Below, piece after piece: positions 18,072 through 26,397 of a stretch of 64,000 nt of DNA. Every line of letters begins with the position of its first letter. Positions within the stretch are counted from its first letter, which is position 1. Both the position numbers and the translations under genes were made by a program. Under the pieces are notes generated by a model. That model saw nothing but the letters and a program-made list of their open reading frames with translations, was not told the origin of the DNA and did not search any database. The DNA is from Herpetosiphon gulosus (GTDB lineage Bacteria > Chloroflexota > Chloroflexia > Chloroflexales > Herpetosiphonaceae): contig NZ_BAABRU010000001.1 of the NCBI RefSeq assembly GCF_039545135.1, positions 404,824 through 468,823 of the forward strand, written 5' to 3'.

Positions 18072-18100
18072 TTGACAACTGCTAGGCGATGGTGTATCAT
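18072..18100 (+). promoter_or_regulatory. Promoter of tRNA-Pro
   Basis: TTGACA (18072-18077), a 17-base spacer and TATCAT (18095-18100) lie 12 bases before the tRNA. Confidence 0.75.
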
Positions 18101-18112
18101 CGTAAGCGTTGT

Positions 18113-18190
<78 letters not shown>

Positions 18191-18191
18191 C

Positions 18192-18217
18192 AATCACCGT
18201 TTTGGCGGTGATTTTTT
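18192..18217 (+). terminator. Rho-independent terminator of tRNA-Pro
   Basis: AATCACCG pairs with CGGTGATT across a short T-rich loop and is followed by a T run, directly after the tRNA. Confidence 0.88.
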
Positions 18218-18256
18218 GTTTTTAGGCTTTTGACAAGCCCGCAACGCTGGTTGATA

Positions 18257-19891
18257 ATGGCCTGCGCTATGCAACGAAGCAGATTTTTTCAATTTCAATC
18301 ATTGGTTTGGCTTTTGATTGCCGGGGTTTGCGCAGGTAGCCTCGCCGCTTGGTCGTGGCTTGAAAATGAGCAATGGCGCGGCGTTGCCACCAGCGTCGAT
18401 CAGCCAATTGCTTGGGCTAATGTGCCACAGGGCGGGGTCAATTTGCCCAGCCTGCATCTCGAAGCACCCGAAGTCATTTCGCGTACTCTCGATACCGCCA
18501 AAGCGGCTGGCTTTTATTGGCTGCGCGTCCAGTTTCCGTGGGAAGATATTGAGATCCACGCCAAAAACGATTTTCGCGATTATCGCCACGATTACAACGG
18601 CGATGGCACGGTCGATCAAACTGATGCTATTTCAGCCTGGACAAAATATGATGGAATTGTGGCCGCTGCGCAAGCCCGAAATTTGCAACTGATCGTGCGC
18701 CTCGACCGCCCACCAAGTTGGGCCCGCCAAAACTTGCCCATGGACAGTTTTCGGGTCGCCAAACGTCAACAAGACCCTGGTTCAACTGGTCCGCCCGATA
18801 ACTATGGCGATTATGGCGATTATGTGACCGCTGTGGTTGAGCGTTATCGTGGCAAAGTGGGCTTCTTCCAAATTTGGAACGAGCCAAATTATGGCCACGA
18901 GTGGAATTGGGCAGATCCCAATCCTGATGAGTTTTTTAAGTTATTGCAGCTTGGCTATACTCGCGCCAAAGCTGCCAACCCCGATGCAATTATTCTTTTC
19001 CCGAGTTTGACTCCAGCTGATGGCCTCGATTGGCAAGCCATGAACGATTTGCAATTTTTGGAGCAGCTATACGAACTTGGGGCTGCCGATTATTTTGATA
19101 TTTTCAGTGCTCAAGGTTATGGCCTTGGCCAACCTGCCACCGAAAATCGCTATATTCGCCCCTTGCTCAATGCCGATGGTTCGCTGCGTCGTGATACGCT
19201 TTGGCAACGCCCGCTCGATTCGCGCACCGATGTCACACGAGTGGTCTTGCTGCGCGAAGTGATGGAACGTTACGGTGATGCTCATAAGGCCGTTTGGATT
19301 AGCGAATTTGGCTGGAATAGCTCAGCAGTTGCCACCCAATATGGCCCGCCAGTCAGCGAGGAGCAAAAAGCCCAATATTTGGTGGAATATCTGCAACGGG
19401 CACGCCAGCAATGGCCTTGGCTTGGTGCGATGAATATCTGGTTTTTACGGCCTGGAGTCAACTTCTCGCCTGAAGATCCGACGATTCACTTTGCTTTGCT
19501 TAAAAATGATTGGACTGAATTGCCCGCCTACACTGCTGTCAAAGCCTATTTGACCCAAGCACCGCAGTTGGGGATTGGCCACTATCAATCAAGCGATTTG
19601 CTCTGGCAGAATGGCGAATATACCGCTAATTGGTGGGGCGAGCATTTAATCGTGCAAAGTGCTGGTCCAATTGAAGTGGTGGTGGATGGTCAAGTGCTTA
19701 CTGAGCAAGAATTTCGTGGCGAGCTAGGCCAGCATCAAGTAGAAATTCGCGGTGATTGGCAAACCCTAACGATTAGCCGTCAACGCGCTTGGTGGTGGCT
19801 GTGGGCCAGCATTCCGTTTGGGCTTTGGCTGGGTTTATTGCTAGCGCTGAAGCGTTTTTATCGCGTCCTAGTGCGAAAGAGAACTGTATGA
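18257..19891 (+). CDS. Membrane-anchored clan-A glycoside hydrolase-like protein
   Basis: About 544 residues: an N-terminal signal anchor ([17 protein letters not shown]), a TIM-barrel glycosidase region and a C-terminal transmembrane helix with a basic tail ([20 protein letters not shown]...RKRTV). Two catalytic Glu candidates fit clan GH-A: E209 in IWNEPNYG (acid/base) and E350 in WISEFGWNS (nucleophile), as in GH5/GH39-like proteins. [14 protein letters not shown] loop near residue 112 looks like a dockerin/EF-hand calcium site inserted in the barrel. The ATG start is uncertain (18257 or 18269). The ATGA overlap with the next gene, an O-antigen-ligase-like protein, suggests a joint role in surface polysaccharide handling. 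Confidence 0.78.
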   Translation: MACAMQRSRFFQFQSLVWLLIAGVCAGSLAAWSWLENEQWRGVATSVDQPIAWANVPQGGVNLPSLHLEAPEVISRTLDTAKAAGFYWLRVQFPWEDIEIHAKNDFRDYRHDYNGDGTVDQTDAISAWTKYDGIVAAAQARNLQLIVRLDRPPSWARQNLPMDSFRVAKRQQDPGSTGPPDNYGDYGDYVTAVVERYRGKVGFFQIWNEPNYGHEWNWADPNPDEFFKLLQLGYTRAKAANPDAIILFPSLTPADGLDWQAMNDLQFLEQLYELGAADYFDIFSAQGYGLGQPATENRYIRPLLNADGSLRRDTLWQRPLDSRTDVTRVVLLREVMERYGDAHKAVWISEFGWNSSAVATQYGPPVSEEQKAQYLVEYLQRARQQWPWLGAMNIWFLRPGVNFSPEDPTIHFALLKNDWTELPAYTAVKAYLTQAPQLGIGHYQSSDLLWQNGEYTANWWGEHLIVQSAGPIEVVVDGQVLTEQEFRGELGQHQVEIRGDWQTLTISRQRAWWWLWASIPFGLWLGLLLALKRFYRVLVRKRTV

Positions 19892-21396
19892 TGCTTGCAC
19901 GTTGGCGTTGGCATCCCCTCACAACGTTTGGGCTGAGTGGCCTCACGGCCTTGGCAATTGTGGCGCTTTATCGACCCAAACGCTTTGTGCCCTTGATTGG
20001 CATTGATGAGGCCGCTGCCCATAATTTACTGTTTGCGCTGGCGCTGTTGGCCCTGTTGGCCGCGCTTGTTTGGCTACGCCCTGAAATTGGTTTGGCGGGT
20101 GTGGCAGCGACAATTCCGTTTAACTATCGCTCACGCGGCTTTTGGGATAGCAACTATCCTTTGATTGACGGTAAATATTTCCCGCTGCATGAGCTATTGC
20201 TACTGGTCGTCTTGGGCGTTACCGCGCTCGATTGTGGTTGGCGCTTGATTCAACGCCAAAGCGCATGGCAAGCGTGGTGGCGTGAACATTGGCGCATGCT
20301 GCTTTTACCCTTGGCTTGGCTGCTCATTGCTACCTTTGCTGCCACCTTGGCCGTACCCGAAGGCCAAGCCGAGGCATGGCGTGAATGGCGTTGGATGATT
20401 ACTGAGCCATTGTTGCTATATGGCTTGATTCTGTATTGGCAACCACGTTACCCAGTGCGGCGTTGGCTACTTTGGGGCTTGCTGGCTGGCAGCGCAATTG
20501 TGGCGATCATTGGCATTTTGCAATGGCGCGACCTCGATTGGACTCCGATTGATGGTACGGGCATGTGTTTTAGTGATTTGATTGTTGATTCAGGCGGTAC
20601 AAAACGCACCTCATCGGTCTACTGCCACCCCAATAATTTGGCCTTGTGGATGGATCGCGCCAGTATGTTGGCGGTTGTAGCAACTGGTTGGGCGATCTGG
20701 CAATGGTGGCACAACCGCACCTGGCAACATGCGGCATGGTCGTTGCTGTATTTTGGGGCTAGCAGCTTGTTGCTGCTCAGTTTGATGCTGACCTATTCCA
20801 AGGGGGCGCGATTTGCCGTGGCCTTGGTATTGATTGGCCTGAGCTGTTTGCCGCGCCGCTGGTGGCTACCGCTGCTTACCAGTGTTGTACTTGGTGGGTT
20901 GTTGCTCTATTCATCGTTGAGTGGCCCTGAGCGCTTGAACGTGACTGGCGATTCGAGTTCAGCACGCTTGAGCATTTGGCGCTCAGCGACAGCGATGATT
21001 ATTGATCATCCGATTGTAGGCATTGGGCTTGATCAATTTTATTTTTATTTCAACCCCCAATTCAATCGTGGCTATATTGAGCCAAGCCTTGCCGCCGACC
21101 CTGCCGAGCGTAACACCGCCCATCCGCATAATTTGCTGCTCGATTTGTGGTTGCGGGTCGGAATTGTGGGAGTAGTTATTTTTGCAGCATTGGCGTGGCG
21201 TAGCCTGCGGCGCACATGGCAACTCTGGCATAGCGAGCAGCCTGAACGCTGGTTGGCCTTAGCGGCTTTGGCGGCCTTGATGGCAGGTTGGTTGCATGGT
21301 GGCGTTGATCAAGGCTATTTCTCCAGCGATCTGGCCATGGTGACATGGTTAACCCTAGGGATGATCGATAGTTTCACCCTCAAGGGCCAAAATTGA
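19888..21396 (+). CDS. O-antigen ligase/polymerase-like membrane protein
   Basis: 502 residues with about 11-12 transmembrane helices and the large periplasmic loop near the C-terminal third. That loop carries the Wzy_C-type pattern SSARLSIWRSATAMIIDHPIVGIGLDQF and, later, AHPHNLLLDLWLRVGIVG (the conserved H-N-x-x-L). Family members ligate or polymerise O-antigen or other surface glycans outside the membrane. ATG 19888 overlaps the hydrolase stop codon (ATGA), so the pair is coupled. Whether it acts as ligase or polymerase cannot be told from sequence. Confidence 0.85.
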   Translation: MMLARWRWHPLTTFGLSGLTALAIVALYRPKRFVPLIGIDEAAAHNLLFALALLALLAALVWLRPEIGLAGVAATIPFNYRSRGFWDSNYPLIDGKYFPLHELLLLVVLGVTALDCGWRLIQRQSAWQAWWREHWRMLLLPLAWLLIATFAATLAVPEGQAEAWREWRWMITEPLLLYGLILYWQPRYPVRRWLLWGLLAGSAIVAIIGILQWRDLDWTPIDGTGMCFSDLIVDSGGTKRTSSVYCHPNNLALWMDRASMLAVVATGWAIWQWWHNRTWQHAAWSLLYFGASSLLLLSLMLTYSKGARFAVALVLIGLSCLPRRWWLPLLTSVVLGGLLLYSSLSGPERLNVTGDSSSARLSIWRSATAMIIDHPIVGIGLDQFYFYFNPQFNRGYIEPSLAADPAERNTAHPHNLLLDLWLRVGIVGVVIFAALAWRSLRRTWQLWHSEQPERWLALAALAALMAGWLHGGVDQGYFSSDLAMVTWLTLGMIDSFTLKGQN

Positions 21397-21409
21397 CTGA
21401 AAATAGCAG

Positions 21410-21437
21410 AATAGTCCTATTGAAAAATGGGACTATT
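21410..21437. terminator. Weak hairpin after O-antigen ligase gene
   Basis: AATAGTCC and GGACTATT form an 8-bp perfect stem with a 12-base loop, 14 bases after the stop. A second small hairpin (CGTTGC...GCAACG, 21481-21500) follows before the next gene. Confidence 0.4.
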
Positions 21438-21555
21438 GCGCTATAGTCTCTAATTAATGGTTTTTAATATTTTGCTCTAACGTTGCTTGAACTTGCAACG
21501 CCGATCTTTCATCGTAATCTCAAGTAGCAAGCGCACTGATTTAGGAGGCGTTCTC

Positions 21556-21945
21556 GTGACAGCTACTAGCACTGATATTTATAGTGTCGTTCGTGAGACA
21601 CTCCGCGCCAATTCGTTGCACAATGCTGGCACATTGCCCCCACCACGTCTCCACACAATTGCCATGCAAATTGGCCAATTTTTGCTCGCTGAGCAACCAA
21701 CATCGGCGACGCTGATGGGACGGATGCTGTTTCAACAAGGCATTGGCTTGAAAAGCCTTTTAGCGGTTGTTGGCGCAGTTCAGGCCGATTATTTGCGCCA
21801 TGGCGAACAATTACGGGCGATCGAGAGTTACGAATTACTCAAAGTGGTGATCGAAAGCTTTGTTGAACACCAAATTGCCCATGTGCGTTCAGAACATGAT
21901 CGTTTTCGCCAAACCGTGGAATTGTTACAACGCTCGCTAGGCTAA
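21556..21945 (+). CDS. Small helical protein of unknown function
   Basis: 129 residues, predicted all-helical, with no signal or membrane segment. The GTG at 21556 has a perfect TAGGAGG site upstream, which fixes the start. Ends with an amphipathic helix (YELLKVVIESFVEHQIAHVRSEHDRFRQTVELLQRSL). Helical N-terminal sensor domains of RsbR-type proteins look similar, but I cannot make that call. It lies 28 bases before a SAM-methyltransferase gene and is probably co-transcribed with it. Confidence 0.65.
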   Translation: MTATSTDIYSVVRETLRANSLHNAGTLPPPRLHTIAMQIGQFLLAEQPTSATLMGRMLFQQGIGLKSLLAVVGAVQADYLRHGEQLRAIESYELLKVVIESFVEHQIAHVRSEHDRFRQTVELLQRSLG

Positions 21946-21973
21946 ATGTTGTTTGCAGTGAGGAGTGCTCGCC

Positions 21974-22753
21974 GTGGAATTTGATCCATCGCAGCCCAAT
22001 GCTGGGCGAATTTACGATTATTTGTTGGGTGGTAGCCACAATTTTGCTGTTGATCGCATGGCGGCTGAACGTTTGGTGCAGATGATTCCAACAATTGAAA
22101 ATGGCGCACGCCTAAATCGTTGGTTTTTGGATATTGCGGTCAATCGTTTGGCTGATTTGGGTTTTAATCGCTATCTCGATTTGGCCAGTGGCCTGCCGAC
22201 CCAAGGCTATATTCACGAAATTCGCCCCGATGCCTTGGTGCTGTACAACGATTATGATCAAGCAACTGTGGCCTATGCCCGCGAAATTATCGGCAACAAT
22301 CCCCGCGTCATCTATCATCAAGCCAATATTGCTGAACTTGACAGTATTTTGGCGCAAGCAGATCAACATTTTGCTGGCGAACGCAAGCTGGCAATTTGTA
22401 TGATTGGGGTCTCCTATTTCTTAGATAATCATGTGTTGCAGCAAACCTTGCAACGTTTGTACGAATGGTGTAGCCCAGGCTCGCAAATCTCCATCTCGTG
22501 GATTGCCCTGCCCGAAGATCCCAATCCCCAACTGCAAGAGTTGCTAGCACGTTATCGCGCAATGGGCAGTCCAATTTATGCTCGGACTGTCGAGCAAATC
22601 AAGCAATTTATCGAGCCATGGACGTTGCTCGAACCTGGTTTTCAGCGGCTCTCTGAATGGAATGAGATTGATGGCACATGGGTGATTGAAGGTGATCGCC
22701 AAGCGGGCGATGAGCAAAGCGATATGTATGGCACATTTATGATTAAAGGCTAA
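21974..22753 (+). CDS. S-adenosyl methyltransferase (PF04672/DUF574-like)
   Basis: 259 residues. The N-terminus PNAGRIYDYLLGGSHNFAVDRMAAERL is the hallmark of the PF04672 family, a Rossmann methyltransferase group best known in actinobacteria. The SAM-binding region is YLDLASGLPTQG (G-x-G-like), then VLYNDYDQATVAYAREII, the acidic ribose-binding turn. The GTG at 21974 has AGGAG 8 bases upstream; GTG 21965 is an alternative. Substrates are unknown in the family. Coupling with the preceding helical protein suggests a two-gene unit. Confidence 0.82.
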   Translation: MEFDPSQPNAGRIYDYLLGGSHNFAVDRMAAERLVQMIPTIENGARLNRWFLDIAVNRLADLGFNRYLDLASGLPTQGYIHEIRPDALVLYNDYDQATVAYAREIIGNNPRVIYHQANIAELDSILAQADQHFAGERKLAICMIGVSYFLDNHVLQQTLQRLYEWCSPGSQISISWIALPEDPNPQLQELLARYRAMGSPIYARTVEQIKQFIEPWTLLEPGFQRLSEWNEIDGTWVIEGDRQAGDEQSDMYGTFMIKG

Positions 22754-22972
22754 GGATCAGGAATTTTTTAACCACGAAGAACACGAATGATAAGAGGGCT
22801 GGGATCAGGAGTCAGAACATGCAATCCAAAACGATTGTCCTATGGTCTGTCCCCTGACCCCTAGCCCCTGACCCCTAGCCCCTGACCCCTATCACCCTCT
22901 GCGCCTCTGCATTAACCCCTGACCCCTAACATCTAGCCCCTGATCCCTCGTTTGACTTCTGCCTTTTGAGTT
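22754..22972. repeat. Intergenic repeat block with CCCCTGACCCCTAG units
   Basis: Contains AACCACGAAGAACACGAATG, then about five tandem CCCCTGACCCCTA-type units, CTCTGCGCCTCTGC and TTTGACTTCTGCCTTTTGA. These modules recur in other gaps. No gene is seen. Confidence 0.65.
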
Positions 22973-23666
22973 TTATTGGCTTCGTCGCCAACCGATCAAT
23001 GCGCCAACTCCGGCTAAAACTCCAATGCCAACCAGAATCCAAATCATGCTGCTCGATTGACTAGCCGGTGGCTCAGTTGTTTGCGGTGGATTGACGACAG
23101 GGACGGCATCAAGCGTTGCGGTCGGCATGAGCATGGGCGCGTTAGGTTCAGCGGTTTGACCTGTTGGTAATAGCGTAACCGTGGCCGAACTTGCCATACT
23201 ATAATTGGTTAGCGTGCTGATTAGATCAACCAGTGGCAGGGTTTGGGGTTGATTCTGCTCAGTATAATGCACCTGATCTTGTTCAACCTTGAGTGCTCCA
23301 TCAGTAACAAAGCCAAGCGTTTTCCAAACAGCTGGGCCATGAACATGGTTTGGGACTAAAAATAAGACCCATTTGCTACCTTCAGCAAAGCGATTACCAA
23401 CGCCAAGGTGGGGCTTACATGATTCGTTAAAACCCATCATATGGTTGATACAGCGATCAAAGGTTCGTTCGAAACCGAACCTTTGATCGCTGTATCAACC
23501 GTAAAAAAACCTGATCGTTGTCAATTTTGCTGACTGTAGCAACGACCACCAGATCAGCTTTTTGAGTTAGGTCGTCAAATGTAGGTTCAGCTATTGAACA
23601 GGCAGCAGCCGGAGTTGTGGGCAGCAGCACAATTAATATGATCAAACATCCCCAAATCCAACGCAT
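22973..23666 (-). pseudogene. Frameshifted paralogue of the neighbouring surface protein
   Basis: The start (ATG 23666, with a perfect TAAGGAGG) encodes a signal peptide and AACSIAEPTFDDLTQKADLVVVATVSKI, clearly like the intact gene at 23706-24440. The reading then runs off at a seven-T run and stops at 23457. The remainder (FDRCINHMMGFNESC, NRFAEGSKWVLFLVP, GALKVEQDQVHYTEQ, C-terminal membrane helix plus RRSQ) continues in another frame to 22973. Between the two, VDTAIKGS can be read in the third frame, matching APIKGS of the paralogue. So two frameshifts flank or lie within a perfect inverted repeat (23443-23500). Total length is close to the intact gene. Sequencing error could explain the homopolymer shift but less easily the second one. 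Confidence 0.8.
23443..23500. repeat. Perfect 25-bp inverted repeat inside the broken gene
   Basis: Arms 23443-23467 and 23476-23500 are exact reverse complements, separated by the 8-base loop TTCGAAAC. The arms start with GGTTGATACAGCG. They lie exactly where the reading frame of the surrounding gene is lost. Confidence 0.95.
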
Positions 23667-23705
23667 GTTAACCTCCTTACAATCACTATCTCACAGATAT
23701 ACTGA

Positions 23706-24440
23706 TTACTGTTTAGCACTACGGCTACGTTGCCAGCCAATTAATGCGCCGATGGCGGCAACTACACCTACCCCGACCAAAACCCACGGCAACCAGCTTG
23801 GAGCAGCAGAAGTTGGTGCAATAGTTGGTGCAACATCGACTTGGGCAACGGGGTTGGCATTCGGATCGGTATCGATCAATTCGGGGGCTGGGGCAGGCAA
23901 AATTTGTGGCTCAACTGCTGGTGCTGCTGCGCCGCCAGGCAGCGGATCAACCAATTCATTTGGATTTAGGCTGGCATAATTGCTCAAGGTTTCAACCATA
24001 TCAGGTAATGGAATTTGCTGTGGCGTGCCTTGTTCGGTATAGCTGACTTGATCTTGCTCAACTTTGAGTGCCCCATAATCGCCGAAGCTAGCAGTTTGCC
24101 AAGTGATATCAGGGTCGAGGGTGGTTGGCACAAGGAATAAGACCCAGCGGCTGCCCTCAGCAAAGCGCTCGCCATCGCCGAGGCTTGGCTGACAATCGGC
24201 TCCATTGTTAATTTGATGGTTCAGCACATCAAGATCATTTTGTGGCAAGCTCCCCTTGATTGGAGCCTCGACGCTAAATGTTGCTTGGCTGCCTTCAATC
24301 TTGGTAACGGTGGCGACAACCACTAGTTCGGATTGCTGGGTTACGCTATCGAGGGTTGGTTCCATCATTTTACAGGCAGCGGCTGGCGAGATTTGCCAGA
24401 GGGCTAAACAGGCGGCGAAAAAACCAAACATCCAACGCAT
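23706..24440 (-). CDS. Secreted, C-terminally membrane-anchored protein of unknown function
   Basis: 244 residues. Signal peptide MRWMFGFFAACLALWQISPAAA is followed by Cys; there is no Leu three positions before it, so lipidation is uncertain. The region ~25-140 is a beta-rich domain (SELVVVATVTKIEG, WVLFLVP, ALKVEQDQVSYTEQ), then a Pro/Ala-rich linker and a C-terminal helix (WVLVGVGVVAAIGALIGWQRSRS) with a basic end. This resembles a surface protein held by its C-terminus. Start 24440 was chosen for GGAGTG upstream; an ATG at 24452 is in frame. A broken paralogue lies directly downstream, a tandem duplication. Confidence 0.7.
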   Translation of the reverse strand: MRWMFGFFAACLALWQISPAAACKMMEPTLDSVTQQSELVVVATVTKIEGSQATFSVEAPIKGSLPQNDLDVLNHQINNGADCQPSLGDGERFAEGSRWVLFLVPTTLDPDITWQTASFGDYGALKVEQDQVSYTEQGTPQQIPLPDMVETLSNYASLNPNELVDPLPGGAAAPAVEPQILPAPAPELIDTDPNANPVAQVDVAPTIAPTSAAPSWLPWVLVGVGVVAAIGALIGWQRSRSAKQ

Positions 24441-24631
24441 GACACACTCCATTTGAATAAAATTAGCTTAATTTGTTGCATAGTAAAGGTTTGATTAAAG
24501 TCATAACGTTGGCTGGGCCTGAGAAGTTCCTTGGTGCTCGGGCGATTGGCATGCCCTCACCCCCTGCCCCCTTTCTTACAAGGGTAGGTTTTTAACAATA
24601 ATTTGGATGGGACTTACCGTCGATGTTCATG

Positions 24632-24722
24632 CCCTCACCCCCGCTCCCGCACGCGAGTCGAGGGGGAATAAGCGTGGAACTCCCCTTGCCCGCCGCAGTG
24701 GGAGAGGGGTTGGGGGTGAGGG
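24632..24722. repeat. MITE-like element with CCCTCACCCCC termini
   Basis: A 91-base unit bounded by CCCTCACCCCC and its reverse complement GGGGGTGAGGG, with inner CTCCCGCACGCGAG and GTGGGAGAGGGG parts. A closely similar copy is at 31692-31802, and partial copies flank this one (24553-24571; about 24750-24806). The remaining ~440-base gap before the dnaD-like gene shows nothing else; a short reading frame across the repeat is not credible. Confidence 0.7.
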
Positions 24723-24892
24723 GGCGTTACAGTCTGATTATTCGCTAGTCGGGGGTGAGAGGCTGGGCGCGAATCGTGGGAGAGGGGTCAAGGGTGAGGG
24801 AATATCAACTTGGATGAGTGGTCGCAAGCGTTGCGGCATGTGGTATCATTCATGCTAGATAAATCGCGCAGTGCTACTTTTGGAGGCAACCC

Positions 24893-25618
24893 GTGGTGGC
24901 GTTTCATGGCTTCTCAACTGAGAATCTCGTGCCGCTACCGGCAGAATTCTTTAGCGATGTTCTCCCTTCAATCAGCAATTTGGCTGAACTCAAAGTAACC
25001 CTGCATGTCTTTTGGTTGGTCAGCCAGCAGCGTGGCCGCGCCAAACGCGTTTCATGGGATGCCCTGAGCAGCGACAGTGCCTTGGCTCAATCGTTGCGGG
25101 CTGTTTCGCAATTGCGCCCAACCAGCGACGTGTTAGAAGAAGCCTTGGGTTTGGCGGTTGAACGAGGCACATTACTGCACTTAATCAGCCCTGAGCCTGG
25201 CCGCGTGGTCAGTTGGTATTTGGTCAATACCCAAGCCAATCGGCATTGGGTTGAGCGCCAAGCGGGCCAGCGTGTGCTTGCGCCAGAAGCTAGCCCAGCA
25301 GCCCTGCCAACCATTTTTGGGCTTTACGAACAAAATATTGGCCTGCTAACGCCGCTGCTGATCGAGCAATTGCACGAGGCCAGCGCTAAATATCCCGCTG
25401 TATGGCTCGAAGAAGCCATCGCCAAAGCGGTTGAGGCCAATGTGCGCAATTGGCGCTACATTCGGCGCATTCTAGAACGGTGGGAAACCGATGGAAAAGA
25501 ATCTACGTCGCATCGATCCGAGCAGCTTTTCGATCTCAGCAAATATACCACGGGCAAATATGCCGCCTTCTTCGGAAGAAGCGGCGATTCCGATGGAGGA
25601 GATTTGTCCGATTTGTAA
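24893..25618 (+). CDS. DnaD-domain replication protein
   Basis: 241 residues. The region ~135-200 (GLYEQNIGLLTPLLIEQL, then PAVWLEEAIAKAVEANVRNWRYIRRILERW) is the DnaD/DnaB2 domain, with the W-I/V-x-x-A-I-x-x-A-x-x-x-N-x-R-x-x-x-Y-I-x-x-I-L-x-x-W pattern. In Firmicutes such proteins help load the replicative helicase. The N-terminal ~110 residues form a helical part like a winged-helix oligomerisation domain. GTG 24893 has TTGGAGG upstream. Its 3' end overlaps the helicase-loader gene by 128 bases, so the two are tightly coupled. Confidence 0.85.
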   Translation: MVAFHGFSTENLVPLPAEFFSDVLPSISNLAELKVTLHVFWLVSQQRGRAKRVSWDALSSDSALAQSLRAVSQLRPTSDVLEEALGLAVERGTLLHLISPEPGRVVSWYLVNTQANRHWVERQAGQRVLAPEASPAALPTIFGLYEQNIGLLTPLLIEQLHEASAKYPAVWLEEAIAKAVEANVRNWRYIRRILERWETDGKESTSHRSEQLFDLSKYTTGKYAAFFGRSGDSDGGDLSDL

Positions 25619-26294
25619 GGGTGCTGGCTATTTCTGCATGGATGTGCCGATCAGCGACCCCAACTTTGGCCATTTGATTACCTGCCAATGTAAACTCGCC
25701 GAAAAAGAAGGCCGCCAACGTGATAAACTATGGCAACAAAGTAATTTGCAGGCCTTTGAAACTAAAAACTTTGATACCTTTAACACACATGTGGTTGGGG
25801 TTAGCGAGGCTTTTACCCGAGCCAAGGCCTTTGCCCAAGCGCCCAAGGGTTGGCTATTTCTATATGGAACCTATGGCTGTGGCAAGACCCATCTAGCAGC
25901 CTCGATTGCCAATGAAGCAGTGCGCCGCGAGTATCAAACGATTTTTATGGTTGTACCGGATTTGCTGGATTATTTGCGCTCGACCTTTGGCCCAAACTCC
26001 GAGGTGGCCTACGATGAGCGCTTTGAGAAAATTCGCAATATTCAGCTTTTAGTGCTCGACGATTTGGGCACCGAAAGTTCAACTGGTTGGGCTCGCGAAA
26101 AGCTGTTCCAAATTATCAATCACCGTTATAATCATCGCTTACCAACCGTCATTACATCAAATGCCGATTTAGATAAATTCGATCCACGGGTCGCATCACG
26201 TTTGTCTGATGCAGATATTTGTAGTCAGGTGCTGATCAAAGCAACTGATTACCGACAAACAACAACACGTAACAATAACATTCGATACAAGTAA
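25491..26294 (+). CDS. DnaC/DnaI-type helicase loader ATPase
   Basis: 267 residues. An N-terminal zinc finger (C39, C42, C49, C65, C67: CPICKGAGYFC...CQC) precedes an AAA+ domain with Walker A YGTYGCGKTH (125-134), Walker B LLVLDDLGTE (186-195) and sensor-1 VITSNADL. This is the DnaC/DnaI/IstB-like fold; the zinc finger and the DnaD partner favour a replicative helicase loader over an IstB transposition helper. No istA is near. It starts inside the dnaD-like gene in another frame (128-base overlap), which is unusual for its length. Confidence 0.88.
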   Translation: MEKNLRRIDPSSFSISANIPRANMPPSSEEAAIPMEEICPICKGAGYFCMDVPISDPNFGHLITCQCKLAEKEGRQRDKLWQQSNLQAFETKNFDTFNTHVVGVSEAFTRAKAFAQAPKGWLFLYGTYGCGKTHLAASIANEAVRREYQTIFMVVPDLLDYLRSTFGPNSEVAYDERFEKIRNIQLLVLDDLGTESSTGWAREKLFQIINHRYNHRLPTVITSNADLDKFDPRVASRLSDADICSQVLIKATDYRQTTTRNNNIRYK

Positions 26295-26397
26295 GATCGC
26301 CAACGGGCCGAGTGGCAGTTCATCAGTCCAAGTATGTGGCTGTTGATCTGATACTCATCCAACGAAGTTCTTCATCCTTGTGTCTGTGGGGGTTCGG

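Noticed and set aside
17878..18075. 65-codon frame before tRNA-Pro
   Set aside because: Made of the intergenic repeat modules; the promoter of the tRNA overlaps its end.
22754..22972. Tandem CCCCTGACCCCTAG units considered as a CRISPR array
   Set aside because: There are no regular spacers of constant length, units are only ~14 bases and degenerate, and no cas genes are near.
23443..23500. Perfect inverted repeat taken as a small inserted mobile element
   Set aside because: Its left arm encodes a segment conserved in the intact paralogue and the total gene length is hardly changed, so insertion is not needed.
24607..24858. 83-codon plus-strand frame before the dnaD-like gene
   Set aside because: It runs straight through the CCCTCACCCCC repeat element and has no homologous look; repeat-derived.
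25491..26294. Reading the DnaC-like ATPase as an IstB transposition helper
   Set aside because: No istA, no terminal repeats of an insertion sequence, and it has a zinc finger plus a DnaD partner.
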